A stretch of DNA of 64,000 nt. It comes from Clytia hemisphaerica (lineage: Eukaryota > Cnidaria > Hydrozoa > Leptothecata > Clytiidae). Under the pieces are notes generated by a model that had not been told where the DNA came from, ran no database searches, and saw nothing but the letters and a program-made list of their open reading frames with translations. The translations under genes and the position numbers were made by a program. The DNA lies in NCBI GenBank assembly GCA_902728285.1, contig CACVBU010000514.1, positions 51,632-115,631 of the forward strand, read 5' to 3'. Each line of letters starts with the position of its first letter. The stretch's first letter is position 1. This document shows, piece after piece, positions 35,136 through 45,730 of this stretch.

Positions 35136-35335
35136 TTCCCAAAAGATCGAACTTAAAAAGTGTCTTAGGATTTTATTTCTAACCGAGTTGTTTTTCCTCA
35201 ATTTACAGATAACTGAAAAAATCACATTTAAATTTACTTTTCTATCGATATTTTTACAGAATTTAGGATTTAAAGAGTTAGAGTCAATCCAAAAAAAAAT
35301 CCTAAGACACTTTTTTAGTTCAATCTATTGGGAAC
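35136..35335. mobile_element. 200-bp foldback nested in left arm
   Basis: TTCCCAAAAGATCGAACTTA...AGTGTCTTAGGAT (35136-35172) is inverted at 35298-35335 (ATCCTAAGACAC...TTCAATCTATTGGGAA) with few mismatches. It lies between the outer and inner inverted blocks of the large element. Confidence 0.75.
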
Positions 35336-36217
35336 ATAGCGCCGGCCTAGATCAACAAAGCCTTAAGTCCATTTTTGACAATTTTGAGTTATGACCATAG
35401 TGGTCATTTATGGGGTGGTTTCTTTCAAAAAAATGGCTTAAGTCCGTCAAAAACCAACCCAAAGTGCCCTTTTTTGCAGGTTAAAAAAAAATAAGGATTT
35501 TGTGTATGACTATTTTTTAATGAGCTAAAAAGCCTTAAGTCCTATGGAGTTAGATCAAAAAGGCCTTATGTCCATAGGAACAGAAAATATGGACTTAAGG
35601 CTTTTTATGAGATAAAAAAATTATACCTTATGTCCAAAATGATGAGCTATTATGGACTTAAGGTATTCATAATTCATAAATTCATAGGCTTTCTTAAGTA
35701 CACTTTTCTAAAAAATAACAAGGTTAAGTATGAAAGGTCTTTGTAACTAAATTTGGTAATTTGGTCAAGAGATTATATATTTTTTATTCCTTAGTATGGA
35801 ATTTTTCAAACTGCTTCAAAGATTTTGTCTGTTTCCTTGAAACCTGCTCAAGTCTATCTATGTTTTCTATTAGTCAAACTGAATGATTTTTCACATCAAT
35901 TATTATAGGTTTAAAATTTGTTATAAAGAAGGGGATGGATGGGTTTATAAAAGGATAGTCATCCCCACCGAGAAGAATCCTTGTTAGATAATTGAAATCG
36001 AACCCTGTCTAAAAATTTTCCAACCCCTACCACTAACCCGGTGAGAATCTTTCAGACAGTGGGGATAAAATATAACAGCTATGTGCCAGCAGAGATTTCA
36101 TAATTTATATGGGTTGTGAATTCAAATTTTATTGTTTATAGCTTGAATATCCAAAGGGGATTTCCAAAAATCTGTCGATATTGTTAAAGCTAAAAGTATA
36201 TGTGTCAACTTCATCAA

Positions 36218-36227
36218 TGGTAGCAGA
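36218..36227 (+). promoter_or_regulatory. Primer-binding site, initiator tRNA-Met type
   Basis: TGGTAGCAGA immediately follows the LTR remnant by one base. It matches the complement of the 3' end of initiator methionine tRNA, the primer used by many Copia elements. The gag ATG begins at 36228, directly after it. Confidence 0.75.
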
Positions 36228-37637
36228 ATGGCTATGAAGATTAAGACACCAGAGTACAAAAGTGGTTACTATGAGAGATATCGGATTGAACTCGAAGCGT
36301 GGCGAGAAATTACCGACCTAGAAGCAGAGAAACAGGGCATAGCTATAGCCCTCACACTCCCAGAAGATGATGAAAGTGGAATTCGAGAGAAAGTTTTTGA
36401 TGAGCTGTCTATAACTGACTTAAAAGGACAAGATGGTTTGGACAAATTACTGAGATTTATGGATTTATTTATAAAAAGTTAAAGAAGGACGATCTTGCTG
36501 ACAGCTGGGAGAAATTCAGCACTTTTGAAGAATACGAGAAAAAAGAACAGTCTATTACTGAATACATTTCCAAATTCGATCAGAACTATAACAAAATGTC
36601 GAAAAAAGGAATGACCTTCCCTTCAGAAATACTTGCATTCAAGCTGTTGAAACAAGCCAATTTGGGCAATGAAGAGAGACTTCTAGTGTTAACTGGAATG
36701 GATTACATAAACAAGAAAGAACTTTATGAACAAGCGAAACTTTCTTTGAAAAAGTTTAAAAGGGGACCAAGTCTCTGAAATTTCCAATGGTGTGAAAGCA
36801 GCAAATCTTGAAACTGTTTGCTTAACGGAAGATGAAGTCTTGTTTACAAATCACCGACAACAAAACAACAACGGAAGACGTGGCCGTGGCAGTTATCGTG
36901 GAGGTGCTCATCGAGGTGCTTATCGAGGAGGTGCTCGTTCCAGACCACAACAAAATTGGCAGCAGCAAGAATTTGATTCTACACGTCCTTCCAGAAAGAT
37001 TAATCCAAAGAACTCTGAAGGGAAACTATTGACATGTGCAAGCTGTGGTTCATATAGACACTTACTTCCTGAATGTCCAGACAGCTGGGAAAATCTTGCT
37101 AAAACTAACAAAAACAATTCGCAAGAATTCTGTCTCTATACTGGAGCAGATACATCCAAACCAGATAATGCACTTCTTCGCTCAGAAGCTGCATTTTGTG
37201 CCGTGCTTGACTGTGCTTGTTCGAGCACAGTTTGTGGAACATCCTGGTTTCAGAACTATACTCAAATGCTCAATGAAGAGGAGAAGAAGAAAATCAAGCA
37301 GTTCACTGGAGGCAGACTGTTCAAGTTTGGCGGTGGTGAAGTTCGTTCCTCAATTGCCTGTTACGAAATCCCTGCGTACCTTGCTGGGAAAGAGATAACA
37401 ATCGTTACTGACGTTGTCGATTCTGACATCCCTCTTCTGCTGTCCATCAAAGCAATGAAGAAAGCAGGTATCATCCTCGATCTGGTCAACGACTCAGCTG
37501 AGATCTTTGGCAAAGTTGTATCCTTAAATCATACATCATCAGGACACTACTGCGTCTCAATTTCCAAAGAATTTGATGTTTCTCAAGTGTTTGCAGTCAA
37601 AATTGCAGAACTGGAAGATAGTGACAGATACTATTAG
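36228..37637 (+). pseudogene. gag: Copia gag and protease region
   Basis: The gag frame starts at ATG 36228 (KIKTPEYKSGYYERYRIELE) and shifts at about 36480 into YEKKEQSITEYISKFDQNYN. It shifts again at about 36775 into the frame that runs to 37637. That last frame has an RG-rich basic tract (RRGRGSYRGGAHRGAYRGG, about 36868-36930), a CCHC zinc knuckle CASCGSYRHLLPEC (about 37036-37077) and a retroviral-type aspartic protease region AVLDCACSSTVCG at about 37203. The usual D-T/S-G active site reads D-C-A-C here, a variant I have seen in related invertebrate Copia proteins, so it may be genuine rather than a mutation. The frame ends where the 37637 insertion begins. Confidence 0.8.
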
Positions 37638-38226
37638 TTACACGGTCTTCTCGAGGTGGGATACGGGATATACAGGGTCAGTAAAACCGTATTGGTGGCG
37701 AGGCTTGCCGAGTCCCAATACGGTTTTACTGATCCCTGTATATTCCGTATCCCACCTCGAGACGACCGTGCAACGGATTTATCCCGTTGAAGTCCCTTCG
37801 TCTTTTCCAAAAGCACGAACAAAATTCAGAACTATCCATCAAGTAGATACTTACATCAAAGAGCTACAAAGTAAATCAAACAGTGAAAGTGGGATCCATG
37901 AAAGTTGCATTTTATAACATTGCAATTAAAAGTCATGCTGTATCCATACAAACTCAAGAAAAGTAATAATCAAAATAACTTTGAAGATTTTCTGTTTGTT
38001 GACTTTCTCAACCCCGACCATTTCAATTTCGATTTCAATTATTTTCAAAACAAAACATTCGAATTTTGATCAAAACATTCGAAAGCACATTCGTCAATAT
38101 GCAATGTCTTCTTTTTTTCTCAATCGAACGTGAGGGAGACAGATACGGTATATATCCCACCTCCACGTGATGTCTTTTGACCAATGAAATCGTTAGAATC
38201 TTACTGATGCGGGATAAATAGTTTTA
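37638..38226. mobile_element. ~590-bp insertion with terminal palindrome inside Copia pol
   Basis: The coding frame stops just after EDSDRYY at 37637. The expected GAG-pre-integrase sequence resumes at about 38227 (LLKLHRQFAHPS). The intervening DNA starts with a long perfect-like hairpin: 37641-37695 is inverted at 37714-37770 around GGCGAGGCTTGCCGAG. GAGGTGGGATA words occur near both ends in opposite orientation (37655 and, inverse, about 38155). No TSD was identified. It looks like a non-autonomous TIR or foldback element. Confidence 0.7.
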
Positions 38227-39349
38227 CTGAAGCTGCACAGACAATTTGCGCATCCATCGATGGTGAAGCTGATATCCCTTCTCAAAGATTCCAACAGTTG
38301 GTCAGACGAATTTAAACCCCTGCTTCTGGAAATCCACCAAAGATGTGAGCTGTGCAAGATGTATCCTACAACCCCTCCACGACCAGCCGTTGCGTTGCCA
38401 TTAGCAGCCCAATTCAATGACAAAGTTGCCCTCGACTTAAAGAAGTGGGGAGATAAATGGATTTTCCACATGATAGACATGTGGTCTCGTCTCACAGTGT
38501 CAAAGTTTATTCTCGTAAGAAGCCAACAGAAGTCATCGACAACATCATGCTGCACTGGTGTGGTGCAGGATATGGCATTATGTCAAGTATCGTTACAGAC
38601 AATGGAGGTGAATTCAATGCTGATGAAATCAGAGAAGTGTCTAGCATCTTGAACATCCAAACAATTACAACAGCTGCAGAGAGTCCATTTCAAAATGGTT
38701 TGTGTGAAAGGAATCATGCAATTACTGACATCATGCTTCTCAAGTTGAAAGAACAATGTCCACGAACACCAATTGACGTTCTTCTAGCATGGGCAAACAC
38801 ATCACGAAACAGTTTGCAAATGTGGCATGGATTCAGCAGTTACCAGCTTGTCTTTGGCAAGAATCCCAACGTACCAAATGTTATGACAGACTACCTTGCG
38901 GCTTTGCAAGGCACAACATCTGAAACCCTTGCTACTCACCTAAATGCTTTACATGCATCAAGAAAAGCATTTATTGAATCTGAATCCAGTGAGCGTATTC
39001 GACGTTCTCTCTACAGCAAGATCCGAGTATCTGAGCAGATCTTCAACAATGGCGATCGAGTGTTCTACATGCGTGAAGGTTCAAAGAAATGGCTTGGCCC
39101 AGCCAAAGTGGTGTTTCAAGATGGCAAAGTGATATTTATTCGTCACGGAGGAATAATGGCTCGTGTTTCTCCAAATCGTCTCATAAAAGCACCAGAGGAT
39201 CCAACACTTACACCAATGGAAAACAATGCCAAATCGCGTGGAGAAGAATTTGAGCAGCCAATACAGACACCAATCAATCATAAACCCTTGGTTGAAGTTT
39301 TGTCAAAACATGATGGATCCAGATCAAAAACATTCCAGACGAATCAATA
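38227..39349 (+). pseudogene. Copia integrase region
   Basis: HRQFAHPS..., then a zinc-binding CELC, begin the region (38244-38360). The DDE integrase core has the first Asp in KVALDLKKWGDKW (about 38425), the second in IVTDNGGEFN (about 38595) and the Glu in AAESPFQNGLCERNH (about 38670-38715). A frameshift near 38460-38490 separates the first catalytic Asp from the rest (frames 38260-38652 and 38457-39350). A C-terminal GDRVFYMREGSKKWLGPAKV...V(I)FIRHGGIMARVSPNRL section resembles the GKGKV/GPY-like tail. A second shift near 39325 leads into the RT frame. Confidence 0.85.
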
Positions 39350-41320
39350 AGACCAGCAACACCAACAACAAGACAAGGACCGTCATTATCTGCGTCTCCA
39401 ACAGTTAATGATGCAATCTCAGTTCAATCATCATTCCAGAAAGAAGCCACATCATCTCAACAATCGCCTATCATCTCTTCCAAAGCTTCACCTAAAGATT
39501 CTACATCCAAACGTTCATCGAGAAATTCATCAATAACAGCTCCATCACCAAAAGATTCAACACGTCAAACTGTGAAATTTCAAGACTCATCCTTAGAAAC
39601 ATCCACATCAAGAACAAAACAGACAGCAAAGAACCAGACGTTTCCAAAGAAGGGTGAAACCATCTCAATCAAGCAATCCTCAGAGTGGCAGTCTGCAAAG
39701 GTAATAAGTCGTGCTGGTAAAGCCAATGGGAAGTTCAAAAGCTGGTTCAACCTGGAAAGCTCAGAAGACCAATCTCCGATGGCTATTGATTTAGAAAAAT
39801 GTGAGTGGAAGCAAATTCCTGATGCTCCTGAAGAAGTCAATATTGTTATCATACCAAAGAATCAACAACAAACACCTGACTGTGAACGAGCAAAGCTGGA
39901 GGAGATTGAGAAGCTCAAACAATTCAATACCTTTTCAGTAGTTAAAGACAAAGGTCAATTTCGTATATCAACAACATGGGTGTTATGGGAGAAGAATGGT
40001 GGTGTCCGAGCACGTCTTGTTGCAAGAGGCTATGAGGAATCATTCAAAGAAAGGACAGACTCACCCACAGTTTCAAAGAATGTCCTGCGAACATTTCTGG
40101 CAATTGCGCCAAACACGAATTGGGATGTCAAGACAACTGATATCAAATCTGCATTTTTGCAAGGAAAAACAATCTCAAGGGAAATACATGTGTCTCCTCC
40201 AAAAGAGACTAAGTTGAAAGGAAAACTTTGGAAACTACAGAAGTGTCTCTATGGGTTAAACGACGCAGCCCGACAATTCTACGCAAGTGTTGCAGATGAG
40301 TTAACAAAGCAAGGATGTATACAATCAATTTTGGATCCAGCAGTCTTCTACTACAAGTTAAACGATTCTCTCCAAGGATTCATTGTGTGCCATGTTGATG
40401 ATTTTCTCCATGCTGGAAACAATCGATTTGAGACGGACATTATCAAACCACTTCACCAAAGATTTCATGCTGGAAGATGTGAAGAAGAAACATTCAACTA
40501 TGTTGGTTTTCACCTGACTCAAACATCAGATGGCATCACTATCTCCCAAAATGATTATGTTCAAAGTTTACCAGATGTTGAAATATCACCAGAACGAATG
40601 TCTCAAAAATGTGAAAAGTTAACTCCTGAAGAAACAACAACATTCAGAGCTTTGGTTGGCAAACTTAATTGGGCTGTTCAAGGATCAAGACCAGACTTCG
40701 CCTTCCACGTTGTCTATTTCAGTACAAAATTTAATGATGCAACAGTCAACGATCTAATACAACTAAAGAAATGTATCAGAAAACTGAAAGAGAGTTCCTG
40801 TGAAGTGATGTTTCCAACCCTTGGTCACCCAGGATCCTGGGGTATCACAGTGTTTTCAGATGCTGCACATGCTAACCTCAATGGTGTGAACAGTACGTCT
40901 GGTCATATTGTCTTTCTCACTGGAGAAAACCGACGTTGTGCATCGCTCTCGTGGAGTTGCAACAAGATCAAACGTGTGGTACGTTCTTCCTTGGCAGCAG
41001 AAGCATTGAGCTTACAAGAAGGACTCGAGGATGGTTTATATCACCAATCTATGATACAGGAGCTATTTGGCAAAAATTGTGCAACCAACATCAAGGCTTA
41101 CACCGACAGTAAAAGCCTCATTGAAGCCATAAACTCCACAAAGCTAGTTGATGACAAGAGATTACGTATTGATATTGGTGCCATCAAGGAATCTATTCAA
41201 AAGCATGAAGCCGACGTTCACTGGTGTCCAGGATCAAAACAGCTGGCAAACTGCTTGACGAAAAAAGGTGCCCAATCGAATGACCTTCTCCGTGTTATCC
41301 AAACAGGTCGCCTGGATTGA
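39350..41320 (+). CDS. Copia reverse transcriptase and RNase H, uninterrupted
   Basis: A single open frame of about 656 codons; the first Met is at 39572, but the frame is open from 39350 through a Ser/Thr-rich linker. RT motifs are STTWVLWEKN, RARLVARGYEE, WDVKTTDIKSAFLQG (first catalytic Asp), CLYGLNDAARQFY and CHVDDFLHAG (the DD pair, about 40390). RNase H follows with VFSDAAHANLNG, SSLAAEALSLQEGL and AYTDSKSLIEAI, ending GRLD. It was presumably translated as the 3' part of a gag-pol polyprotein; no independent promoter is seen. The intactness of this part, against frameshifts upstream, suggests a fairly recent insertion. Confidence 0.92.
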   Translation, partial: RPATPTTRQGPSLSASPTVNDAISVQSSFQKEATSSQQSPIISSKASPKDSTSKRSSRNSSITAPSPKDSTRQTVKFQDSSLETSTSRTKQTAKNQTFPKKGETISIKQSSEWQSAKVISRAGKANGKFKSWFNLESSEDQSPMAIDLEKCEWKQIPDAPEEVNIVIIPKNQQQTPDCERAKLEEIEKLKQFNTFSVVKDKGQFRISTTWVLWEKNGGVRARLVARGYEESFKERTDSPTVSKNVLRTFLAIAPNTNWDVKTTDIKSAFLQGKTISREIHVSPPKETKLKGKLWKLQKCLYGLNDAARQFYASVADELTKQGCIQSILDPAVFYYKLNDSLQGFIVCHVDDFLHAGNNRFETDIIKPLHQRFHAGRCEEETFNYVGFHLTQTSDGITISQNDYVQSLPDVEISPERMSQKCEKLTPEETTTFRALVGKLNWAVQGSRPDFAFHVVYFSTKFNDATVNDLIQLKKCIRKLKESSCEVMFPTLGHPGSWGITVFSDAAHANLNGVNSTSGHIVFLTGENRRCASLSWSCNKIKRVVRSSLAAEALSLQEGLEDGLYHQSMIQELFGKNCATNIKAYTDSKSLIEAINSTKLVDDKRLRIDIGAIKESIQKHEADVHWCPGSKQLANCLTKKGAQSNDLLRVIQTGRLD

Positions 41321-41617
41321 ATGATGAGACTTTATACACAAAATGTTGTTATTCTTATTGGTGATGATTTTTTAGTGACAGCGAATGTTCGAATTCTCGC
41401 TATTTTCTATTAACATTGTGACATTTTCTTTACAACGAATGTTGAAATTCTCGTTGTCCATTAACATTGTTGATCTTGTTGATCGTGATACAATAAAAGA
41501 CCTTAACTCGTGTTGATTAAACATGTCTAACGTAACAGTTGTTACATCACCATAGACATTGATCATTTTATTACATGGTCATGATTCATTTTGAACATTA
41601 AAAAAAAAAAAGGAAGA

Positions 41618-41887
41618 TCCTTCAATGGTTGGGATCATGCCTTTACTTTTATAGTTTTTGTTAGTTTTTATTTTTCACATTTTTATCCTACTGTTTACAT
41701 TTCTTTTTATTTTCTAGTTTTTAGAGTTAGTATTTTTTATATAAAACATTCAAGAAACTAGTATGAATGTCGGTATTGTTACTAACATATTTTATCTTTT
41801 GTTCTTATAGAGTAGATTAAGAGAGAGGGCTTGGTCCCCAAAATATATATTATACGAAAGCTAAAAGTATATGTGTCAACTTCATCA
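41618..41887 (+). repeat. Copia 3' LTR (5' boundary approximate)
   Basis: The 3' boundary is set by identity to 36186-36216, ending ...CTTCATCA at 41887. A purine run AAAAAAAAAAAGGAAGA at about 41600-41617 is a candidate polypurine tract and gives the 5' boundary; a TG at 41626 is an alternative start. The LTR would be about 265 bp. AAAATATATATTATACG near 41843 is AT-rich and could hold promoter or polyadenylation functions. Confidence 0.55.
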
Positions 41888-42084
41888 AAATTTTAACGTT
41901 TTTCCCAATGGGAATGAGAGTTTAGTATAATTTACCAATGGGGATGGTTTTCATACTATTTTTCTCACCAGGGACAAAGTTTTGGCTGATTATTGCAGTG
42001 GGTGGGGGTCCCACCGGGTCTGTGAGAAGGGGGTGTCTTATCTGAGTTTTTATTGTATGTTAGTATTAATAAAGTACTACTGTT

Positions 42085-42410
42085 CTTGACAGTAATCACT
42101 ATGGGAGATCCAATATTGTATTCTGTAGTTAGTAAAGGAAACCTAGTCAAGTCCAAGCAAGCCTATAAATAAATCAGAAAGGTCAGGACAAAAAAGCCTT
42201 ATGTCCGATATTGTCCATTATTTTGTTACAAAAATTCTTTATGTTATAGTGTAGTAGTCCTATTATTGACAGTAATCACTATGGGGGATCCAATATTGTA
42301 TTCTGTTACTGTAGGAAACCTTGGTTAAGTCCAAGCAAGTCTACGAATAAATCACAAACTTCAGGACAAAAAAGCCTTATGTCCAATTATCCATTATAAG
42401 TGGTCTTGTG
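42085..42410. repeat. 180-bp tandem duplication
   Basis: GACAGTAATCACTATGGG, GATCCAATATTGTATTCTG, GTCCAAGCAAG and CAGGACAAAAAAGCCTTATG each occur twice, 180 bp apart (for example 42088 and 42268). It lies in the right arm of the large TIR element. Confidence 0.85.
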
Positions 42411-42840
42411 ATCAATATCTGTTTATGAAAATTTTACCTCAAAAGTATACTTATTAGAGCTACAACATACCAAAAAATCAGTTTCCAGCATCAAGTCAAA
42501 AGGAAATGAAACAGAAACCAATATTTCAAATGTGATTATCTCAAAATGACAAAAATGGACTTAAGCCTTTGTTGATCTAGGCCGGCGATAGTATCGAAAT
42601 TATTTTTTCAAAATTCAAAATCTATGGGTGTCTTTAACTTCTTTGAAGTAGGTAAGGTTAAAATTCTTAAGATTTTAATTATATCCTGCCCAGTTTTTTA
42701 AATTCAGCTGAAACCTTTACCATTAGAAAGAGAATATTATTGGCTTTCAGAAAATATATACTTTTGATATATAACAATTTGTTGTTTTAAAGATATGATC
42801 AATTAAAGAGAATGTGTCAAGAAAGGTGAACACATACCTT

Positions 42841-45480
42841 AAAGCTAACCAGTCACATCTATACCATCTGACCATCATAAAAAAGTGAGTTCAAACTTTT
42901 TTGATGTTGCAAGTATTTAATTTTTCAAATATAGCATGGTCAGATTTATCCACAAATATTCAGTCACCTGCCTTGTTAGAATTTGAGTAAATGTACGGGC
43001 AAATGAAGTTAGTTTGTTGTGAAAGTTGATAAAATGTCCTGTTTTTCAAGAGATTGCATCAATCTCTTATGCCAAACCAAACGAAACATCAAATCCAGGA
43101 AGGAAGAATAAGAAAACTTCATCATCAACCATTTCTTGTGACAATCACACAAAAATCATGATCCAATTCAACTCATTAAAGCATAAAAACCAAAGAAAAA
43201 TAGCGAAAGAGCAGTAGCAACCAGTTGTTTATTTTTGCCGCCATCTTTGTTTTGACTGTTAGAAAGCAGTATGGTCCGATCAACAATACGCTTCCGAACC
43301 GGGCAAGGTGCCCGATCGAGAAGGATACTTATATACTTACGTTTCTCGAAGAAATGACGTCTTCATCGTCGTATAAAAAACACCCTACTGTTTTTCACGC
43401 CGGAGCTCGATTTAAAAAGAGATTTGGAAAAAATCCATTACGTAATGCTTCACAGACAGTCGGGTGTAACTGACAATTCTCAATGTTCGGAGTTAAGACA
43501 GTTGCACACGACGACGAAAGTCTGAATGGAAACGAGGATAAAAAAGCTGAAAAATCGATTTTATCACCCCGCATATCAGCTTTTTTTCCCGCGCTTTTGC
43601 CAAAAGAATCGCACTCGATCGCTGCGCTCGCTCGTGCGTAATAAAGGAAAATGGCTCTTCTTGTGGATTGGCTTTCTGATACCCCATATAAACACGATGT
43701 GACATAAAAGTGAAGAGACATGATTTGTTGGTTTTTGTTTGATTTGTTGACTCATATATCTCATGGCAAATGGTATAGCAAATGACTTTTCATGTATTGC
43801 TTGGCTCTACATATGATACCTCTAACTTTGAACACCTCCAGAATGTTGAAAAAAGCATTTTACGAGATAAGTTTCAATTATAATTTTCATGGTAATTTTT
43901 AATCGACAGATTTATTGGCTTGGCGTCAGTTTTCTTTTGGTTGATGTTTGGTATTGTGATCATTAAAAGCAATGAAATGCCACACCGTCACTCTACACAT
44001 GATGCCTCCAGCCATGATTGGTATCAGAATGTTGAAAAAAAAACATTTTACGAGAAATTGTTGATAGAAATTAAAATATTGACTTATTTTTACAATTTTG
44101 TGGGTTTAGTTGGTTGATAATGTTTTTACCATGGGATGGTTTTCAAAAAACTGTTATATTGATTGTTGTTTGTTGGAATTGATTACCAAAAAAAAAGACA
44201 ACCTTTTTTTGATAAATACTTTATTTTTTTCATGAATCGAAAACACCGTGTGGATAGTATGTCTTGTAGTAACCGATGCAGTGTCTGTTTTCAAATTTTG
44301 AAAGCTCTATACCTACTGAATTGAAGCTCTGACTAGCTCTGTTTTTAAAACTTTGAGCTATGTTTTTTTCTTTGTTGCTATTAAAGATAGATTTTTAAAT
44401 TGTCGTAATGTAAATTTATGGTAAAGTTTTAGTTTTTGAGTTTAGTTCATCAGCAGTACATACAGTAGTATTTTTTCAGTAATCCTTTCTTGTAAATATA
44501 GTAACATTTAACCAGACTCATTGCCCTCATTATATTCGAATTTGTATTTTTTTAGGACTGATAAGTACATATTTTTAAACACCAAAACAAAGCAAATAAC
44601 ATGCCAGTTCTTTCTGGACAAATATATATGTATACTTTATTGTGTACTTTGAGTTCTATTTTAATCAACCCTCTCAACTGCTGATCTTTCAACTATCATT
44701 TAGGAGTATAGAATGGGCTTCCATAGTACCATTTTCTCTAAGTATTTTGTGCAAATTTTCAACAAAGTAGACTTCTTGACTGTCCTTGTCCCTCATGTTA
44801 AAGTTGTTCTGATGGAGGACATTGCTATTTTTGGTAGCCTTCACATATCAATAAGGAGCTTTGGTGTAAATGTTTTTTCTGATGAAATCATACTAATCTG
44901 AAACTATTAGGCCTTTATGAACTTTCTAGAACAATAATCTTGCTCCAATCTTGAGAAACATGGCACATTCCCTGCCATAATTTCACAGATTTCCTCTGCT
45001 TTCTGCTTGAAAACGCTGTCGTATAGCCGAAAACGAAAGTGAAACTGTAAAAACGTCCGCAAATTCGGGCCCAGTCCTCTTCCGAGACGGAGGCTAATGG
45101 GATTCAAATAATGATAATCTTGTGACACAGGCAACTTTGGCATACTATGTTTTTCATGTCATGAAAAAGATTATTGGAGTGACAAAAGTGATTCAAAAGT
45201 AAACACGTAGTTGAAATTCTGCATTTCTGTGTTGAAAAATGTTGATATAATATATTGCAAACTTACTAAAACATTTAGAATATGTCTTTTGTGAATCATG
45301 ATTAATGTTCAAGCTCCATGAATCCTTTTACCTAAGTAATTCCAAGAAATGAAATTGTGACGGAATATTGTCAGATTTTTTCTACCAATTTTGAAATACA
45401 GACGGCAACGATGCTCGCTTCAAAGACACAACGGAAGATAGACGTCCAGTCGTTTATATGTTCATGATAATAATAATGAT
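42841..45480. other. Unassigned sequence with one tandem duplication
   Basis: No recognisable gene. About 43800-43910 and 43985-44100 are related direct copies (CTCTACA(T/C)ATGAT(A/G)CCTC; CAGAATGTTGAAAAAA.CATT; TTACGAGA). A short GC-richer patch with GCTGCGCTCGCTCGTGCG at 43620 and GCCGCCATCTTTG at 43238 resembles promoter-type sequence, but no transcription unit follows. ORFs 43026-43473, 43920-44117 and 44713-44901 have no recognised domains. Confidence 0.4.
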
Positions 45481-45484
45481 TCAA

Positions 45485-45700
45485 GATTGGGTACGAAGCG
45501 GGACAGTGGAAGGGTGTGGCATAATTCCGATTTGGGTACGAAGCGGGACAGTGGAAGGGTGTGGCGTAATTCGGATTTGGGAACGAAGCGGGACAGTCGA
45601 AAAAAGTCGTTTTGGGTGTGACGCGGGACAGTCAAAAGTGACAGAAATCTTTTGGTTAGTAAAATTGTTGTTGGGCGCAAAGCGGGACAGTCGCTTTCAC
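45485..45700. repeat. Five-copy repeat of TACGAAGCGGGACAGT
   Basis: The core GGGTACGAAGCGGGACAGT recurs at about 45489, 45534, 45579, 45613 (degenerate) and 45672. The first three are exactly 45 bp apart and share GGAAGGGTGTGGC. ORFs on both strands (45458-45730 plus; 45462-45725 minus) are by-products. Function unknown. Confidence 0.85.
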
Positions 45701-45730
45701 TGTCCGGGTTATACCCATGTACCACGCTAA

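Larger units (their letters stand above)
36186..41887 (+). mobile_element. Copia-type LTR retrotransposon, 5' LTR truncated
   Basis: Domain order is gag, protease, integrase, RT, RNase H, the Copia (Pseudoviridae-type) order. The last 31 bp of the 3' LTR (AAAGCTAAAAGTATATGTGT to CAACTTCATCA) are repeated at 36186-36216, directly before a primer-binding site at 36218. Upstream of 36186 the sequence no longer matches the 3' LTR, so the 5' LTR is almost entirely lost. Four or so frameshifts and a ~590-bp insertion mean it is inactive. It lies inside the 34729-42840 element. Confidence 0.85.
34729..42840. mobile_element. Long-TIR element split by a Copia insertion
   Basis: AAGGTATGTGTACACCTTT (34729-34747) is inverted at 42822-42840 (one mismatch). 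Further inward, GAAGTTAAAGTCACCCATAG (about 35089) pairs with CTATGGGTGTCTTTAACTTC (about 42627), and GCCGGCCTAGATCAACAAAG (35341) pairs with CTTTGTTGATCTAGGCCGGC (to 42586). Both arms carry repeated CCTTAAGTCCAT-type motifs in either orientation. The two arms are separated by the Copia element (36186-41887), so the pre-insertion element was about 2.4 kb. No transposase of its own is visible; superfamily unknown. Confidence 0.7.

Noticed and set aside
43225..43764. Host gene around the GC-richer patch
   Set aside because: ORFs on both strands overlap, carry no known domain, and no splice structure could be built.
45458..45730. Paired ORFs on both strands over the GCGGGACAG repeats
   Set aside because: Direct products of the tandem repeat unit.
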